A stretch of DNA of 64,000 nt from JAJDAT01 sp964570665 (GTDB taxonomy: Bacteria > Nitrospinota > Nitrospinia > Nitrospinales > JAJDAT01), in contig CAZMZH010000001.1 of the NCBI GenBank assembly GCA_964570665.1, forward strand, positions 310,001-374,000, given 5' to 3'. A model generated the notes under the pieces. It was not told the DNA's origin. It was given only the letters and a program-made list of their open reading frames with translations, and ran no database searches. Below are positions 1-8,289 of the stretch, piece after piece (position 1 is the stretch's first letter; each line of letters opens with the position of its first letter). The position numbers and the translations under genes were made by a program.

Positions 1-669
1 ATGATCGATAATAACTCCATTCACACCTGTAACGGATAAACGGTAAAAAAAATTTTCTGGATCCTTAAGTGGATGTAAAGGAGATAAACAAGCGACCGTT
101 TCTATTCCCTGTTTTGAAAATTTTTCTAAGGCGCCAATACGTTCATCAATGGAACAAGGAGGCGGCGGCAAACCTGGTAATCTTTCACGATCGCCTTCTA
201 AGGAAATATGAACCTTTAACGAAGTTTTTTTCGCTAGTTCAATAATGGTCTTTTCATCATCTAAAATATCGGCGGTATGAGTTTGGAGAATTATTTTATC
301 GGGAGGAAACTCTACCATTGCCTGCAATAAAGAACGTGAAACACGGTATTTTTTTTCCAATGGTTGCCAAGGGTCTGTGGAACTAGAAAAAAAAATTGAA
401 AACATTCCTCCATCCCGCCGAGCCCAAGCGCTTTCCCGCTTATAAGTTTGACGGTAAATTCGGTCGGCCTCTAATTTAACATCGACAAAAGTTCCCCAAT
501 CGCGACCATTAGTCAACCAACGATTATGCTGGACATAGCAAGGGACGCCACAAGAAGATCGACCAAAACCGCATCCCACGTAGGGATTAAGAGAATGCGA
601 GGACACCTTCTTTAAATATCCTGTTACCCGAGTCAAGATGGACTTACGAACTTCTTCTGTGACTTTCAT
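1..669 (-). CDS. Radical SAM protein, spore-photoproduct-lyase-like (3' end beyond window)
   Basis: The reading frame is open from an ATG at 669 to the window edge (223 codons), so only the N-terminal part is present. Residues 24-40 contain NPYVGC, then Cys-X6-Cys-X3-Cys-Tyr, in the place where SplB-like radical SAM enzymes carry their iron-sulfur cluster cysteines (normally CX3CX2C). Further on are SSTDPWQPLEKK and a DKIILQTHTADIL stretch, which resemble the second strand region of that superfamily (the STDPYQP-type motif is typical of Rv2578c/SplB-like proteins). The gene starts 6 bp after the stop of the small secreted-protein gene upstream, so the two may be co-transcribed. The substrate is unknown. 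The family call is fairly safe; the unusual cysteine spacing was read directly and may mark a distinct subfamily. Confidence 0.75.
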   Translation of the reverse strand, partial: MKVTEEVRKSILTRVTGYLKKVSSHSLNPYVGCGFGRSSCGVPCYVQHNRWLTNGRDWGTFVDVKLEADRIYRQTYKRESAWARRDGGMFSIFFSSSTDPWQPLEKKYRVSRSLLQAMVEFPPDKIILQTHTADILDDEKTIIELAKKTSLKVHISLEGDRERLPGLPPPPCSIDERIGALEKFSKQGIETVACLSPLHPLKDPENFFYRLSVTGVNGVIIDH

Positions 670-675
670 GAAAAA

Positions 676-1176
676 CTAGTTTAGCCTATCCCACCATTGC
701 CCCCACTTTACAGAAGCAACCTTTTCGCTAAAACTCGGAGAAGACTTATAGTAATACTGGTAATCGCCATATCCTTCAGAGCCTTCTACTGTCTGCCAAC
801 CACCCTCTGTAAGAAAATTTAAATCTTTGAGCCAAATTCTTTTATCGTTTGTCTTGCGAACGATCAAATATCCCCAATCTTCTCTGTAATCTGGATTTCC
901 AAACAAAGTGACGGTGGTATTTGCGGGGCCATCTAAAGTAAAGGTGTACCCTCCGTTACAATAAAAATAGACAAAATCGCTAAGGGTGGAATAGTTCTTA
1001 TTACCATCGACGCTAAACAACCCATTACAACGACTGCGAGCTGGATAAAAATTGAAATTATCCGCAAAAAAGGGAGCTTTATATAAAGTGAGTTCTACTT
1101 TTTCTTTATGACCAAAAACTGAAGACGGAGCCCATAAAATAGAAAATACTATGAAAACCCAAAGCTTAAATTTCAT
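676..1176 (-). CDS. Small secreted protein of unknown function
   Basis: This 166-residue protein starts with a short basic stretch and a hydrophobic core (residues 5-22, ending SSVFG), a clear Sec signal peptide, so the product is probably periplasmic or extracellular. The mature part is rich in Tyr, Trp, Phe and Asn and has only two cysteines (in RSRCNG and YFYCNGG), which could form one disulfide. The aromatic beta-rich composition suggests a small beta-sandwich. I do not recognise the family. The gene lies 6 bp upstream of the radical SAM gene on the same strand and divergent from gltX. Function cannot be inferred from this context. Confidence 0.7.
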   Translation of the reverse strand: MKFKLWVFIVFSILWAPSSVFGHKEKVELTLYKAPFFADNFNFYPARSRCNGLFSVDGNKNYSTLSDFVYFYCNGGYTFTLDGPANTTVTLFGNPDYREDWGYLIVRKTNDKRIWLKDLNFLTEGGWQTVEGSEGYGDYQYYYKSSPSFSEKVASVKWGQWWDRLN

Positions 1177-1305
1177 AATCTTCCCTCACAATAATATTAT
1201 TAATCTATTTATGATAATATCCCCATTGATCTTTGCGCAAGAGTAACTTTAAAGAATAATTAGCTCTGCTTTTAAAGAATTCACCTTAAAAAAACTCCAA
1301 AAACG

Positions 1306-1335
1306 TTGAAAAACCCTGAAAAACGTTTCTAATTT
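1306..1335 (+). promoter_or_regulatory. Possible sigma70-type promoter of gltX
   Basis: TTGAAA (1306-1311) and TAATTT (1330-1335) are separated by 18 bp, 14 bp before the gltX ATG. The match is moderate and the leader would be very short, so this is tentative. Confidence 0.3.
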
Positions 1336-1349
1336 AGCGAGAACCATTA

Positions 1350-2837
1350 ATGAATCAAGAAATAAAAGTACGTTTTGCTCCTAGCCCAACCGGTTATTTA
1401 CATATTGGCGGTGTTCGAACCGCTTTATTTAATTGGCTATTTGCAAGGAGTAAAGGCGGCAAATTCGTCCTTCGAATAGAGGACACCGATCAAGAACGGT
1501 CGACTGACGAATCGATCAAGGAAATTATTGAGTCGATGATGTGGTTGGGATTGAATTGGGACGAAGGTCCCTATCGCCAAACTCAGCGACAAGATCTATA
1601 TCGTTCTAAAATAGACGAGCTATTTAAAGACGGTAAAGCCTATCGATGCTATTGCTCCCCTGAAGAGCTTGAACAGCGCAAGAAAGAGGCCACCGCTAAA
1701 GGTCTTAAACCAAAATACGACGGCCGTTGCCGAAGTCGAACCGATTTCCCAGAAGATCAATCTCATGTCATCCGATTTAAAAGTCCTGAAGATGGGACTG
1801 TAGTTGTTGATGATTTGTTACGCGGGAAAGTTGTCTTTGACAATAAAGAACTAGACGACATGATTATCTTGAGATCGAACGGTTCACCAACCTACAATTT
1901 TGTCGTTGTGATTGACGATGCAGAAATGGGAATAACTCATGTAATTCGGGGAGACGATCATTTATCTAATACTCCACGGCAAGTCTTATTGTTTGACGCT
2001 CTTGGTTACCCGCGACCACAGTTTGCGCATATTTCAATGATTCTTGGAGAAGACAAAACCCGGTTGAGCAAAAGACACGGCGCGACATCCGCTCTTGCCT
2101 ATAGAGATATGGGATATTTACCTCAAGCCCTCATCAACTATTTAGTTCGGCTTGGTTGGTCGCATGGAGATCAGGAAATATTTTCTCAAGAAGAAATGTT
2201 TGAATTGTTTTCGTTAGAATCGATTACTACGTCTGCCGCTGTATTTAATCCGGAAAAACTTTCTTGGTTAAATCAACATTATCTGAAAACACTGCCTCCA
2301 GATGAAATTGCCGAAAGATTGAAACCCATTTTGGCAAAAGAAGGTATATTTGAAGAAAACTTTGATGGCCTTATCAATGTTCTTCAGGAAAACCCCAATC
2401 CCGATAGCATGATCCCAATACCTGAAAAGTTAACTAGCCAAAACTTTGAAGGAATCATACTAGCGTTACGCGAAAGATCTAAAACTTTAGTTGAAATGGC
2501 TCAAGCTTCGGAATTTTATTTTAAGGAAGATCTGGAGTTTGACGAAAAAGCAAAAAGCAAGTTTCTTAAACCTGAGATAGCTCCATTATTGGAAATGGTA
2601 ATAGAAGGACTTTCAAACTTAGACGATTTCACCGGTAAAGAATTGGAAATCGAATCCATCATAAAAGGTATTGTCGAAAAAGAAGGCTTAAAACTTGGAA
2701 AACTAGCGCAACCTATTCGAGTCGCTTTAACGGGAAAAACAGTCAGTCCCGGCATATATGACGTAATAACCCTACTAGGAAAAACCCGCACTTTAAAACG
2801 TTTAAAAGAAGCCGTTAAATTTATTCAGACTATATAG
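1350..2837 (+). CDS. gltX: Glutamyl-tRNA synthetase
   Basis: Class I aminoacyl-tRNA synthetase that charges tRNA-Glu (or, in non-discriminating forms, also tRNA-Gln) in the cytoplasm. The 495 residues match the usual bacterial length. The HIGH-type motif is HIGG at 18-21 within PSPTGYLHIGG, and the KMSKS-type loop is LSKR at about 239-242 (KTRLSKRHG). Zinc-ligand-like cysteines are seen as CYC at 100-102 and YDGRC ending at 127. The C-terminal half is the helical anticodon-binding region. It is a single-gene unit between a divergent secreted-protein gene and the SGNH-like gene. No gatCAB or glnS is present in the window, so discrimination cannot be judged. Confidence 0.97.
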   Translation: MNQEIKVRFAPSPTGYLHIGGVRTALFNWLFARSKGGKFVLRIEDTDQERSTDESIKEIIESMMWLGLNWDEGPYRQTQRQDLYRSKIDELFKDGKAYRCYCSPEELEQRKKEATAKGLKPKYDGRCRSRTDFPEDQSHVIRFKSPEDGTVVVDDLLRGKVVFDNKELDDMIILRSNGSPTYNFVVVIDDAEMGITHVIRGDDHLSNTPRQVLLFDALGYPRPQFAHISMILGEDKTRLSKRHGATSALAYRDMGYLPQALINYLVRLGWSHGDQEIFSQEEMFELFSLESITTSAAVFNPEKLSWLNQHYLKTLPPDEIAERLKPILAKEGIFEENFDGLINVLQENPNPDSMIPIPEKLTSQNFEGIILALRERSKTLVEMAQASEFYFKEDLEFDEKAKSKFLKPEIAPLLEMVIEGLSNLDDFTGKELEIESIIKGIVEKEGLKLGKLAQPIRVALTGKTVSPGIYDVITLLGKTRTLKRLKEAVKFIQTI

Positions 2838-2906
2838 ATCTTTATAGTTTCCTTTCTTTAAAAAAACTTTTCTCAAATCTAAAGCCTTAAAAATGTTTTT
2901 TTATGC

Positions 2907-4712
2907 ATGAAAAACTCACTTTTTAAAGCAAATAATTTTTTCTTAAAAATTGTATTACTAAGTTTATCTATCGTATTATTTTTATGTTTTTTAGAGCTTG
3001 CGCTCCAAATCACATCCACTTACAAAGCCGACAACTTTGCTAACACTCAGGATTGGCAACAAAAATTTGTCACTCGCAATTCTCATGGCTATAGAGATAA
3101 AGAATACTCTTATAAAAAACCTGCCGGAATATATAGAATATTAGTATTGGGCGATTCCCAAACATTTGGCCATGGCATAAAGAAACTTGAGGATACCTGG
3201 CACAAAAAACTAGAAGTTTTACTTAACAAAGGTTTGCCTAAACCTCGGTTTGAAGTCATAAGCCTTGCAGGCGAAGGGTGGAACACTGACACCCAATTAT
3301 ACGAACTATTTGAAAACGGGTTTAACTATAACCCAGACCTCGTTCTTCTTGCCTTTTACCACAACGACATCCCCAATCCAAAGTATTTTGAGTGTGACGC
3401 TGAATATCTTGAGCTTCTCCCAAATGACTCTTTTTCTAATAAAATTAAAAAAAATTCCAAAATATACATATTCCTAAAACTTCGAATCAATAAACTATTA
3501 GAAAAAATTGGTAAAAAACCTTCATTCATCGATTGCAGTCAAAAAGTTTTCCAATCGAGAGGATGGGAAATGGAAAAAATTTATCTAAACTCTATAGTAA
3601 CGGCAACCAGTATTAAAAATATTCATCTATTAATAGCTAACATTCCGCTTTTATATAAACTTGGAAACAACTATCCACTGACGGATACTTATTCAAAATT
3701 AGAAAATTATTTCAAAAGTTTGGACGTAGACTTCATCGATCTTTTTCAACAGGGGTTTAAAGGACTTGACGCAAATAAATTGATTGTTTCAAAAATAGAC
3801 CGTCATCTAAACGAATATGGCGCTGAAGTGGTTGCTAATACTCTGTACAAAAACTTGTCTCTTTTAAAAACTTATGACAATTTATCCAAAATTCGCGGAG
3901 CATTCGAATTAAAAAATTTAATTAATGAAAATGTACTGTCTAGAAAAGTAGATAAGAAGTTTAATCAATTAAATCACTCTGGCGACACTATAAAGTGTTT
4001 TGAGAAAAATAAAAGCCTCACTGTTCTATTTCATAACGGGAACTATATTTACAAATCTTTGCTTAAGGGAGAAGACGATACCTTCACTACCACTTCTTTA
4101 TCGTCTAACGGATATTTTCTATCATGGGAAAAGCGCGTGCAATCCCAATCGAAAATTAAAAAGTCCATTGAGAGACTTACTCGCGAAAAAGCAAGCTACC
4201 GATTAGAAACTTTAATATTTAATCGAGATAAAAATCGACCAAACATTCCCCCGATTCGAACAACAAGAAATTTTATTTTAAAGACTCCTATAAAAAATCT
4301 GAACTCTGTAGAACTAGAAGAAAATATTTTTTTCTCTGACCCAAAAGTCGTTGAAGAGAAATTATTTGAGGATAAGTATGCCCCTTCCAAATGGCTGGGC
4401 GAAAATGAAAAGAAATCGCTTATATCAAGAATTGATCCCAAAAACGAGAACGCATTTGAAGCTATAAATTCTCCTGAGATCTCTGACCTAATTAATGAAC
4501 ATATTTTATTTGAAGAGTTTATGGTTATATTGAGATATGGCGGAAAAAACTACCTTGACCAATTAACCAAAGTTATATCAATTAAAAAACCGTCTATAAT
4601 TTCACTAAAAGCGACAGCAAGGTACTATTCCTATGTCAAATCGCTCAACAAACTAGATCGTTTAATAAAAGATAACCCAAAAATCTTTAGCTATTCTTTG
4701 AATAAAAAATAA
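2907..4712 (+). CDS. Membrane-anchored SGNH-hydrolase-like protein
   Basis: A 601-residue protein with one N-terminal membrane anchor (about residues 14-35), so the rest probably lies in the periplasm. The SGNH/GDSL fold is visible: block I GDS at 82-84 (ILVLGDSQTFGHG), block III-like YHND at 151-154, and block V DRH at 298-300 (DRHLNEYG). These are the catalytic Ser, Asn and Asp/His of esterases and acyltransferases in this superfamily. The C-terminal ~270 residues are Lys/Asn-rich and not recognised. The next genes encode large polytopic GT-C-like proteins, so a role in acylation or deacylation of a surface glycan is plausible but inferred. No ribosome binding site is obvious before the ATG. 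Confidence 0.75.
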   Translation: MKNSLFKANNFFLKIVLLSLSIVLFLCFLELALQITSTYKADNFANTQDWQQKFVTRNSHGYRDKEYSYKKPAGIYRILVLGDSQTFGHGIKKLEDTWHKKLEVLLNKGLPKPRFEVISLAGEGWNTDTQLYELFENGFNYNPDLVLLAFYHNDIPNPKYFECDAEYLELLPNDSFSNKIKKNSKIYIFLKLRINKLLEKIGKKPSFIDCSQKVFQSRGWEMEKIYLNSIVTATSIKNIHLLIANIPLLYKLGNNYPLTDTYSKLENYFKSLDVDFIDLFQQGFKGLDANKLIVSKIDRHLNEYGAEVVANTLYKNLSLLKTYDNLSKIRGAFELKNLINENVLSRKVDKKFNQLNHSGDTIKCFEKNKSLTVLFHNGNYIYKSLLKGEDDTFTTTSLSSNGYFLSWEKRVQSQSKIKKSIERLTREKASYRLETLIFNRDKNRPNIPPIRTTRNFILKTPIKNLNSVELEENIFFSDPKVVEEKLFEDKYAPSKWLGENEKKSLISRIDPKNENAFEAINSPEISDLINEHILFEEFMVILRYGGKNYLDQLTKVISIKKPSIISLKATARYYSYVKSLNKLDRLIKDNPKIFSYSLNKK

Positions 4713-4742
4713 ATTAAAACTTATCATAATGGAGAAATTGTT

Positions 4743-4979
4743 ATGGAAGGCCCGTCGATTAATATACTCAAACAAAAGTCTCATACATTCGATCTATTTA
4801 TGGAAGACGAAGATGGTTCTGGGCCAGATGGAGTTACCGTAGTATTTCAACCGATGAGCGAATTAGAAAAAGAATATAATTTGGAGTCAAAAGACTGGGA
4901 AGAAATTGCCCGTCGCGTTGGTGTAGTAATTAAACGATATGCTGTCCTCAAAAAAAATGGAGTCGACAATCCCTTCTGA
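4743..4979 (+). CDS. Small acidic protein of unknown function
   Basis: A 78-residue soluble protein with a good ribosome binding site (GGAGA, 7 nt before ATG) 30 bp downstream of the SGNH-like gene. It contains an acidic patch (MEDEDGSGPDG) followed by a predicted helix (SELEKEYNLESKDWEEIARRVGVVIKRYAVL). There are no cysteines, signal peptide or membrane segment. I do not recognise the family. The clear ribosome binding site and spacing argue for a real gene, probably co-transcribed with 2907-4712. Confidence 0.65.
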   Translation: MEGPSINILKQKSHTFDLFMEDEDGSGPDGVTVVFQPMSELEKEYNLESKDWEEIARRVGVVIKRYAVLKKNGVDNPF

Positions 4980-5135
4980 CTTAATAATTGTTCGCCTATG
5001 CTATCTTCTAATTATATAAGCCCATTTGTAAAAACTCTTTGACCAGCCTAGAAAAAAGTTTAACAATCCAATAAAAGATTCTAACCACTCATCTATCAAA
5101 TCCCATTTGAATATTTTCGAAATCAAGGCAATTAA

Positions 5136-7313
5136 TTGGCGATGTATAATTTAGGAAAAAATAAAATCTTCTGGTCTTATGCTCTATTAACTTCATTTCT
5201 TATTTTGGGCTTAATACTTAGATGGGAAACATTAGACGTTGTTAGAATAAATTTTTGGCTCACAAGAGATTTTGATAGAAGCTTTAATCTTTTTAATGGC
5301 AATTATATCCCTCTCTCGGGGCCAGAAACCACAAATGGATTGCGACTACCAGGCCCTGCTCTTTATTTTTTAATGGCCATTCCACTTTGGTTCAAGTATT
5401 CATACGAGTCCATTTTTATTTTTAATTTCTTACTTAATATTTCTGCGATAATTCTGACATTTTGGGTTGTTAAAAAGTATCTCGGCCTATATACGGCGAT
5501 ACTTAGTACCATTCTCCAAACAATCCATCCATTAAGTATAGAAGCTGTTGCTTTTCCGATTAACCCGACTTTCCTTTTACCCATCCTGCCATTTTTATTT
5601 TGGTTCGTCTTTGAGTTTTCGCTTAATAAAAATGAAAAGTTTCTCCCTTTAATAGCTCTAGTAGTTTCTTTGGGAGTACAGATTCATCTCTCTATAGCTA
5701 TTTTCTTAACGGTTCCAATTGCTTGGATTTTAATTTTCAGAATCAAAATATCTTTAAAAACTATTTTTAGTACTATATTAGTCGTTTTAATTTGTTTCTC
5801 GCCATTTCTCTTTTACTTATCGGAAGCGTACATACCCAACATTCAAACCAAAAGCGTCACAAAAATCGATCCATTTTCTTCATTCATTGAACCAATAAAG
5901 GTAATTGGCGTTCAAAATACCCTAGAACGACTGGCTGACCATGGAATTGGCATAGGAAATATGTCCAATTTCCTGGGAGTTCCCAAGTTTCAAGGATATA
6001 TCAAATCTGTAATTTTAAATTCCAGTTTATTTGGGCTCATCTTTTTTGTTTTTTTAAGTTTTAAGCGAAAAGAATTTGATCGACTCCAAAAACCGCTATT
6101 AATTGTATTTCTATTTTACTTACCCGCTTTAATTTATGATTTTATCCGCCCAGTACAAATGCATTTTTGGTACAACTATGTTTTTATTTTACCAACCGCT
6201 TTATTGGTCTCATTGGCTATAACCACGCTCTATGAGGCCGTAAAACCCAAAGCGTTAAAAATCAGCATAAACTTGACCACTTTTTTATTAATTTTATATT
6301 TTGCATTATTCAACACAAATTATTTTTATTCTGTAAAACAAGATATTCAAAACTTTGTATCCATAGGGGACTATCAAAACTTTAAACAATTGTCTCTATT
6401 TCAAAAAAGTATTTTTAAAAAGTTTAACTTATCCTCCGACGATTATATTAATCGCGTTTATATTGAAGAAGTCCACCCTTATTCCCCCAACTTAATCAAA
6501 TTGATGGGAAATAAAAACGCGGAACAATCTCAACCCAATCAGATTAGCGGCAATAATCCTTGTATTTACATATTTGGGATGGATGATTTAATCGATTTAA
6601 AAAAACCAAGGTCTGCTAAAAAAACTAGAAGACTGAGTTCATTCTCAAGCGACCCAACTATAAAAATAATCAACTCTAGTATTTTTAAACACCGTAGGTT
6701 TTTTTTCGGATTTAAGCAGTACTTACCAAAGTTTGCTCAACCTTGCTACCAAAACACATCAAACATATTTTCAGCCACTCCAAAGGACAAAAAATTATTG
6801 TCAGACTACTCTCAATTCCAAAATAACAACAATAGTTTTTACGAAAAGAAAATAGAATTTGGTAATGGGGGAAAATTTAAAGGGATCAAAATTAGCTATA
6901 TTTACCAACAACCAAACACTAAAATTCCTGTTCGCTTTAATATTTTTTTAAACAAAGCTGAGAAAAGCCATACCTTAAAAGTAGCAATCGATTCCTATGC
7001 CTGGGGACATGCCGACAAAGAGCTTTTTACGTATGACTATTTAAATTTAGAAATCTCAGAAAATTCAAACTCTTCAAATCCAGCTTTAAGCATTCCAATT
7101 ATTAGCCCCAGCTCATGGGTTAGCCAAGGCTTTGGCATCAATTTAGAAAAGTTCAGTTGGTATCGCCAATTTGCCTTACCAATGAATTTTAAAATTCCAA
7201 AAGATAAGCTTTCTTTGAAAATATCAGGAAACATGAGATTTCCAAAAAGAGAAATCCCTTGTTGTGAAAAATTCGATTTCCCTCTTACTGTGGACATTTC
7301 AAAAAATGGCTAA
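5136..7313 (+). CDS. Polytopic membrane protein, GT-C-glycosyltransferase-like (paralog A)
   Basis: About 725 residues. Roughly ten hydrophobic segments fill the first ~420 residues and a soluble, probably periplasmic domain fills the last ~300. The first extracytoplasmic loop carries RDFDR at 44-48 followed by a YIPLSGPE-LRLPGP stretch. An acidic residue in this loop after TM1 is typical of GT-C enzymes of the ArnT/PMT/GT39 type that use polyprenyl-phosphate sugars, so transfer of a sugar to a surface polymer is plausible. The start is either TTG at 5136 (7 nt after AAGG) or ATG at 5142 (13 nt after it); spacing favours TTG. It is clearly homologous to the convergent protein at 8290-10464, sharing RDFDR, YIPL-GPE, LPGP, YESIF and FPINP. 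Enzymatic function is inferred only. Confidence 0.7.
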   Translation: MAMYNLGKNKIFWSYALLTSFLILGLILRWETLDVVRINFWLTRDFDRSFNLFNGNYIPLSGPETTNGLRLPGPALYFLMAIPLWFKYSYESIFIFNFLLNISAIILTFWVVKKYLGLYTAILSTILQTIHPLSIEAVAFPINPTFLLPILPFLFWFVFEFSLNKNEKFLPLIALVVSLGVQIHLSIAIFLTVPIAWILIFRIKISLKTIFSTILVVLICFSPFLFYLSEAYIPNIQTKSVTKIDPFSSFIEPIKVIGVQNTLERLADHGIGIGNMSNFLGVPKFQGYIKSVILNSSLFGLIFFVFLSFKRKEFDRLQKPLLIVFLFYLPALIYDFIRPVQMHFWYNYVFILPTALLVSLAITTLYEAVKPKALKISINLTTFLLILYFALFNTNYFYSVKQDIQNFVSIGDYQNFKQLSLFQKSIFKKFNLSSDDYINRVYIEEVHPYSPNLIKLMGNKNAEQSQPNQISGNNPCIYIFGMDDLIDLKKPRSAKKTRRLSSFSSDPTIKIINSSIFKHRRFFFGFKQYLPKFAQPCYQNTSNIFSATPKDKKLLSDYSQFQNNNNSFYEKKIEFGNGGKFKGIKISYIYQQPNTKIPVRFNIFLNKAEKSHTLKVAIDSYAWGHADKELFTYDYLNLEISENSNSSNPALSIPIISPSSWVSQGFGINLEKFSWYRQFALPMNFKIPKDKLSLKISGNMRFPKREIPCCEKFDFPLTVDISKNG

Positions 7314-7403
7314 TGAATTAATTCAAATCATATTATAAACTTTAAATAATTTTAATTTCTTCCACTAACAATTTAAAAACCGATCTTTTATTATTGATAA
7401 GCT

Positions 7404-8189
7404 ATGACAAACGATTACTGGCCTCTTCCTAAAAACGACCCCTGGTCTACCCCTTTCGCAAACACTCTTTTAAGTCTAGTTGATTTATCTTCGGGACTTT
7501 CTGTATTGGATCTTGCTGCCGGCGGAGGAATTCCTTCATTCCATATTGCCGAGGAAGTTGGTCCAACCGGAAAAGTATTGGGCATTGATTTGCATCTTGG
7601 TCAAATCCAAAGAGCTCAAACCGTGCAGGCTCATCGGGTCCCTTGGTTACAGTTTATGCATAGCGATATTAAAAAACTCCCTCAAAATCTACCGCAATTT
7701 GATCGTATAACGGGAAACTTATCTTTTATGTTTTTCCGTCCCGATAGATTGGGCGCTTTAAAAAACGTTTTAAATTATTTAAAACCGGGAGGACAAATTG
7801 CGCTTTCTTTTCCATCCTTGGGAACATTTGACCCGCTTTGGGAACGCATAGATAAAGAAATGCAAAAACACGGGTTGACCAAAGAAAGAGAAGCTTTAGA
7901 AGAATACCGTTTAGAAAGGCCTTCTTCCGATCACGTACAGGGTTGGCTTACAGAATTGAATATGGATAAAATTCAAATTAAAGAAGAGCCTTTAGAGATC
8001 GAATCTAGAGCCGGGCAAGAATTTCTCTATCATCCATTATTGAGAAACGGTTTTTTAGAAGACGCTTACGAGTGCTTTGAAGACCAAAAACTCGCCGAAA
8101 CTGTCATGACTTCCGTCTCAAACGATATGGAAAGCTTTACTCCGCTTTACGCTATCCGCTGCGCTTTTTCAGCATGGAAAAGGCAATGA
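7404..8189 (+). CDS. Class I SAM-dependent methyltransferase
   Basis: A 261-residue soluble protein with the Rossmann methyltransferase motif I VLDLAAGGG at 34-42, a motif II-like acidic GIDLHLGQ about 20 residues later, and a HSDIKKLPQNLPQFD region typical of UbiE/Coq5-like and other small-molecule methyltransferases. A later LKNVLNYLKPGGQIALSFPS segment matches the post-motif III strand. The substrate cannot be told from sequence. It lies between the two paralogous GT-C-like genes, 90 bp after the first and convergent with the second, so methylation of a glycan or lipid precursor is possible but unproven. Confidence 0.8.
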   Translation: MTNDYWPLPKNDPWSTPFANTLLSLVDLSSGLSVLDLAAGGGIPSFHIAEEVGPTGKVLGIDLHLGQIQRAQTVQAHRVPWLQFMHSDIKKLPQNLPQFDRITGNLSFMFFRPDRLGALKNVLNYLKPGGQIALSFPSLGTFDPLWERIDKEMQKHGLTKEREALEEYRLERPSSDHVQGWLTELNMDKIQIKEEPLEIESRAGQEFLYHPLLRNGFLEDAYECFEDQKLAETVMTSVSNDMESFTPLYAIRCAFSAWKRQ

Positions 8190-8289
8190 AAAATACCATC
8201 ATGAAAAAATTTTATTGATTTGGGACATACAAAACCGCTGAAATGGTCTCTATCATATTCTTGCTAAATTACCTGAACCTATAATAATC

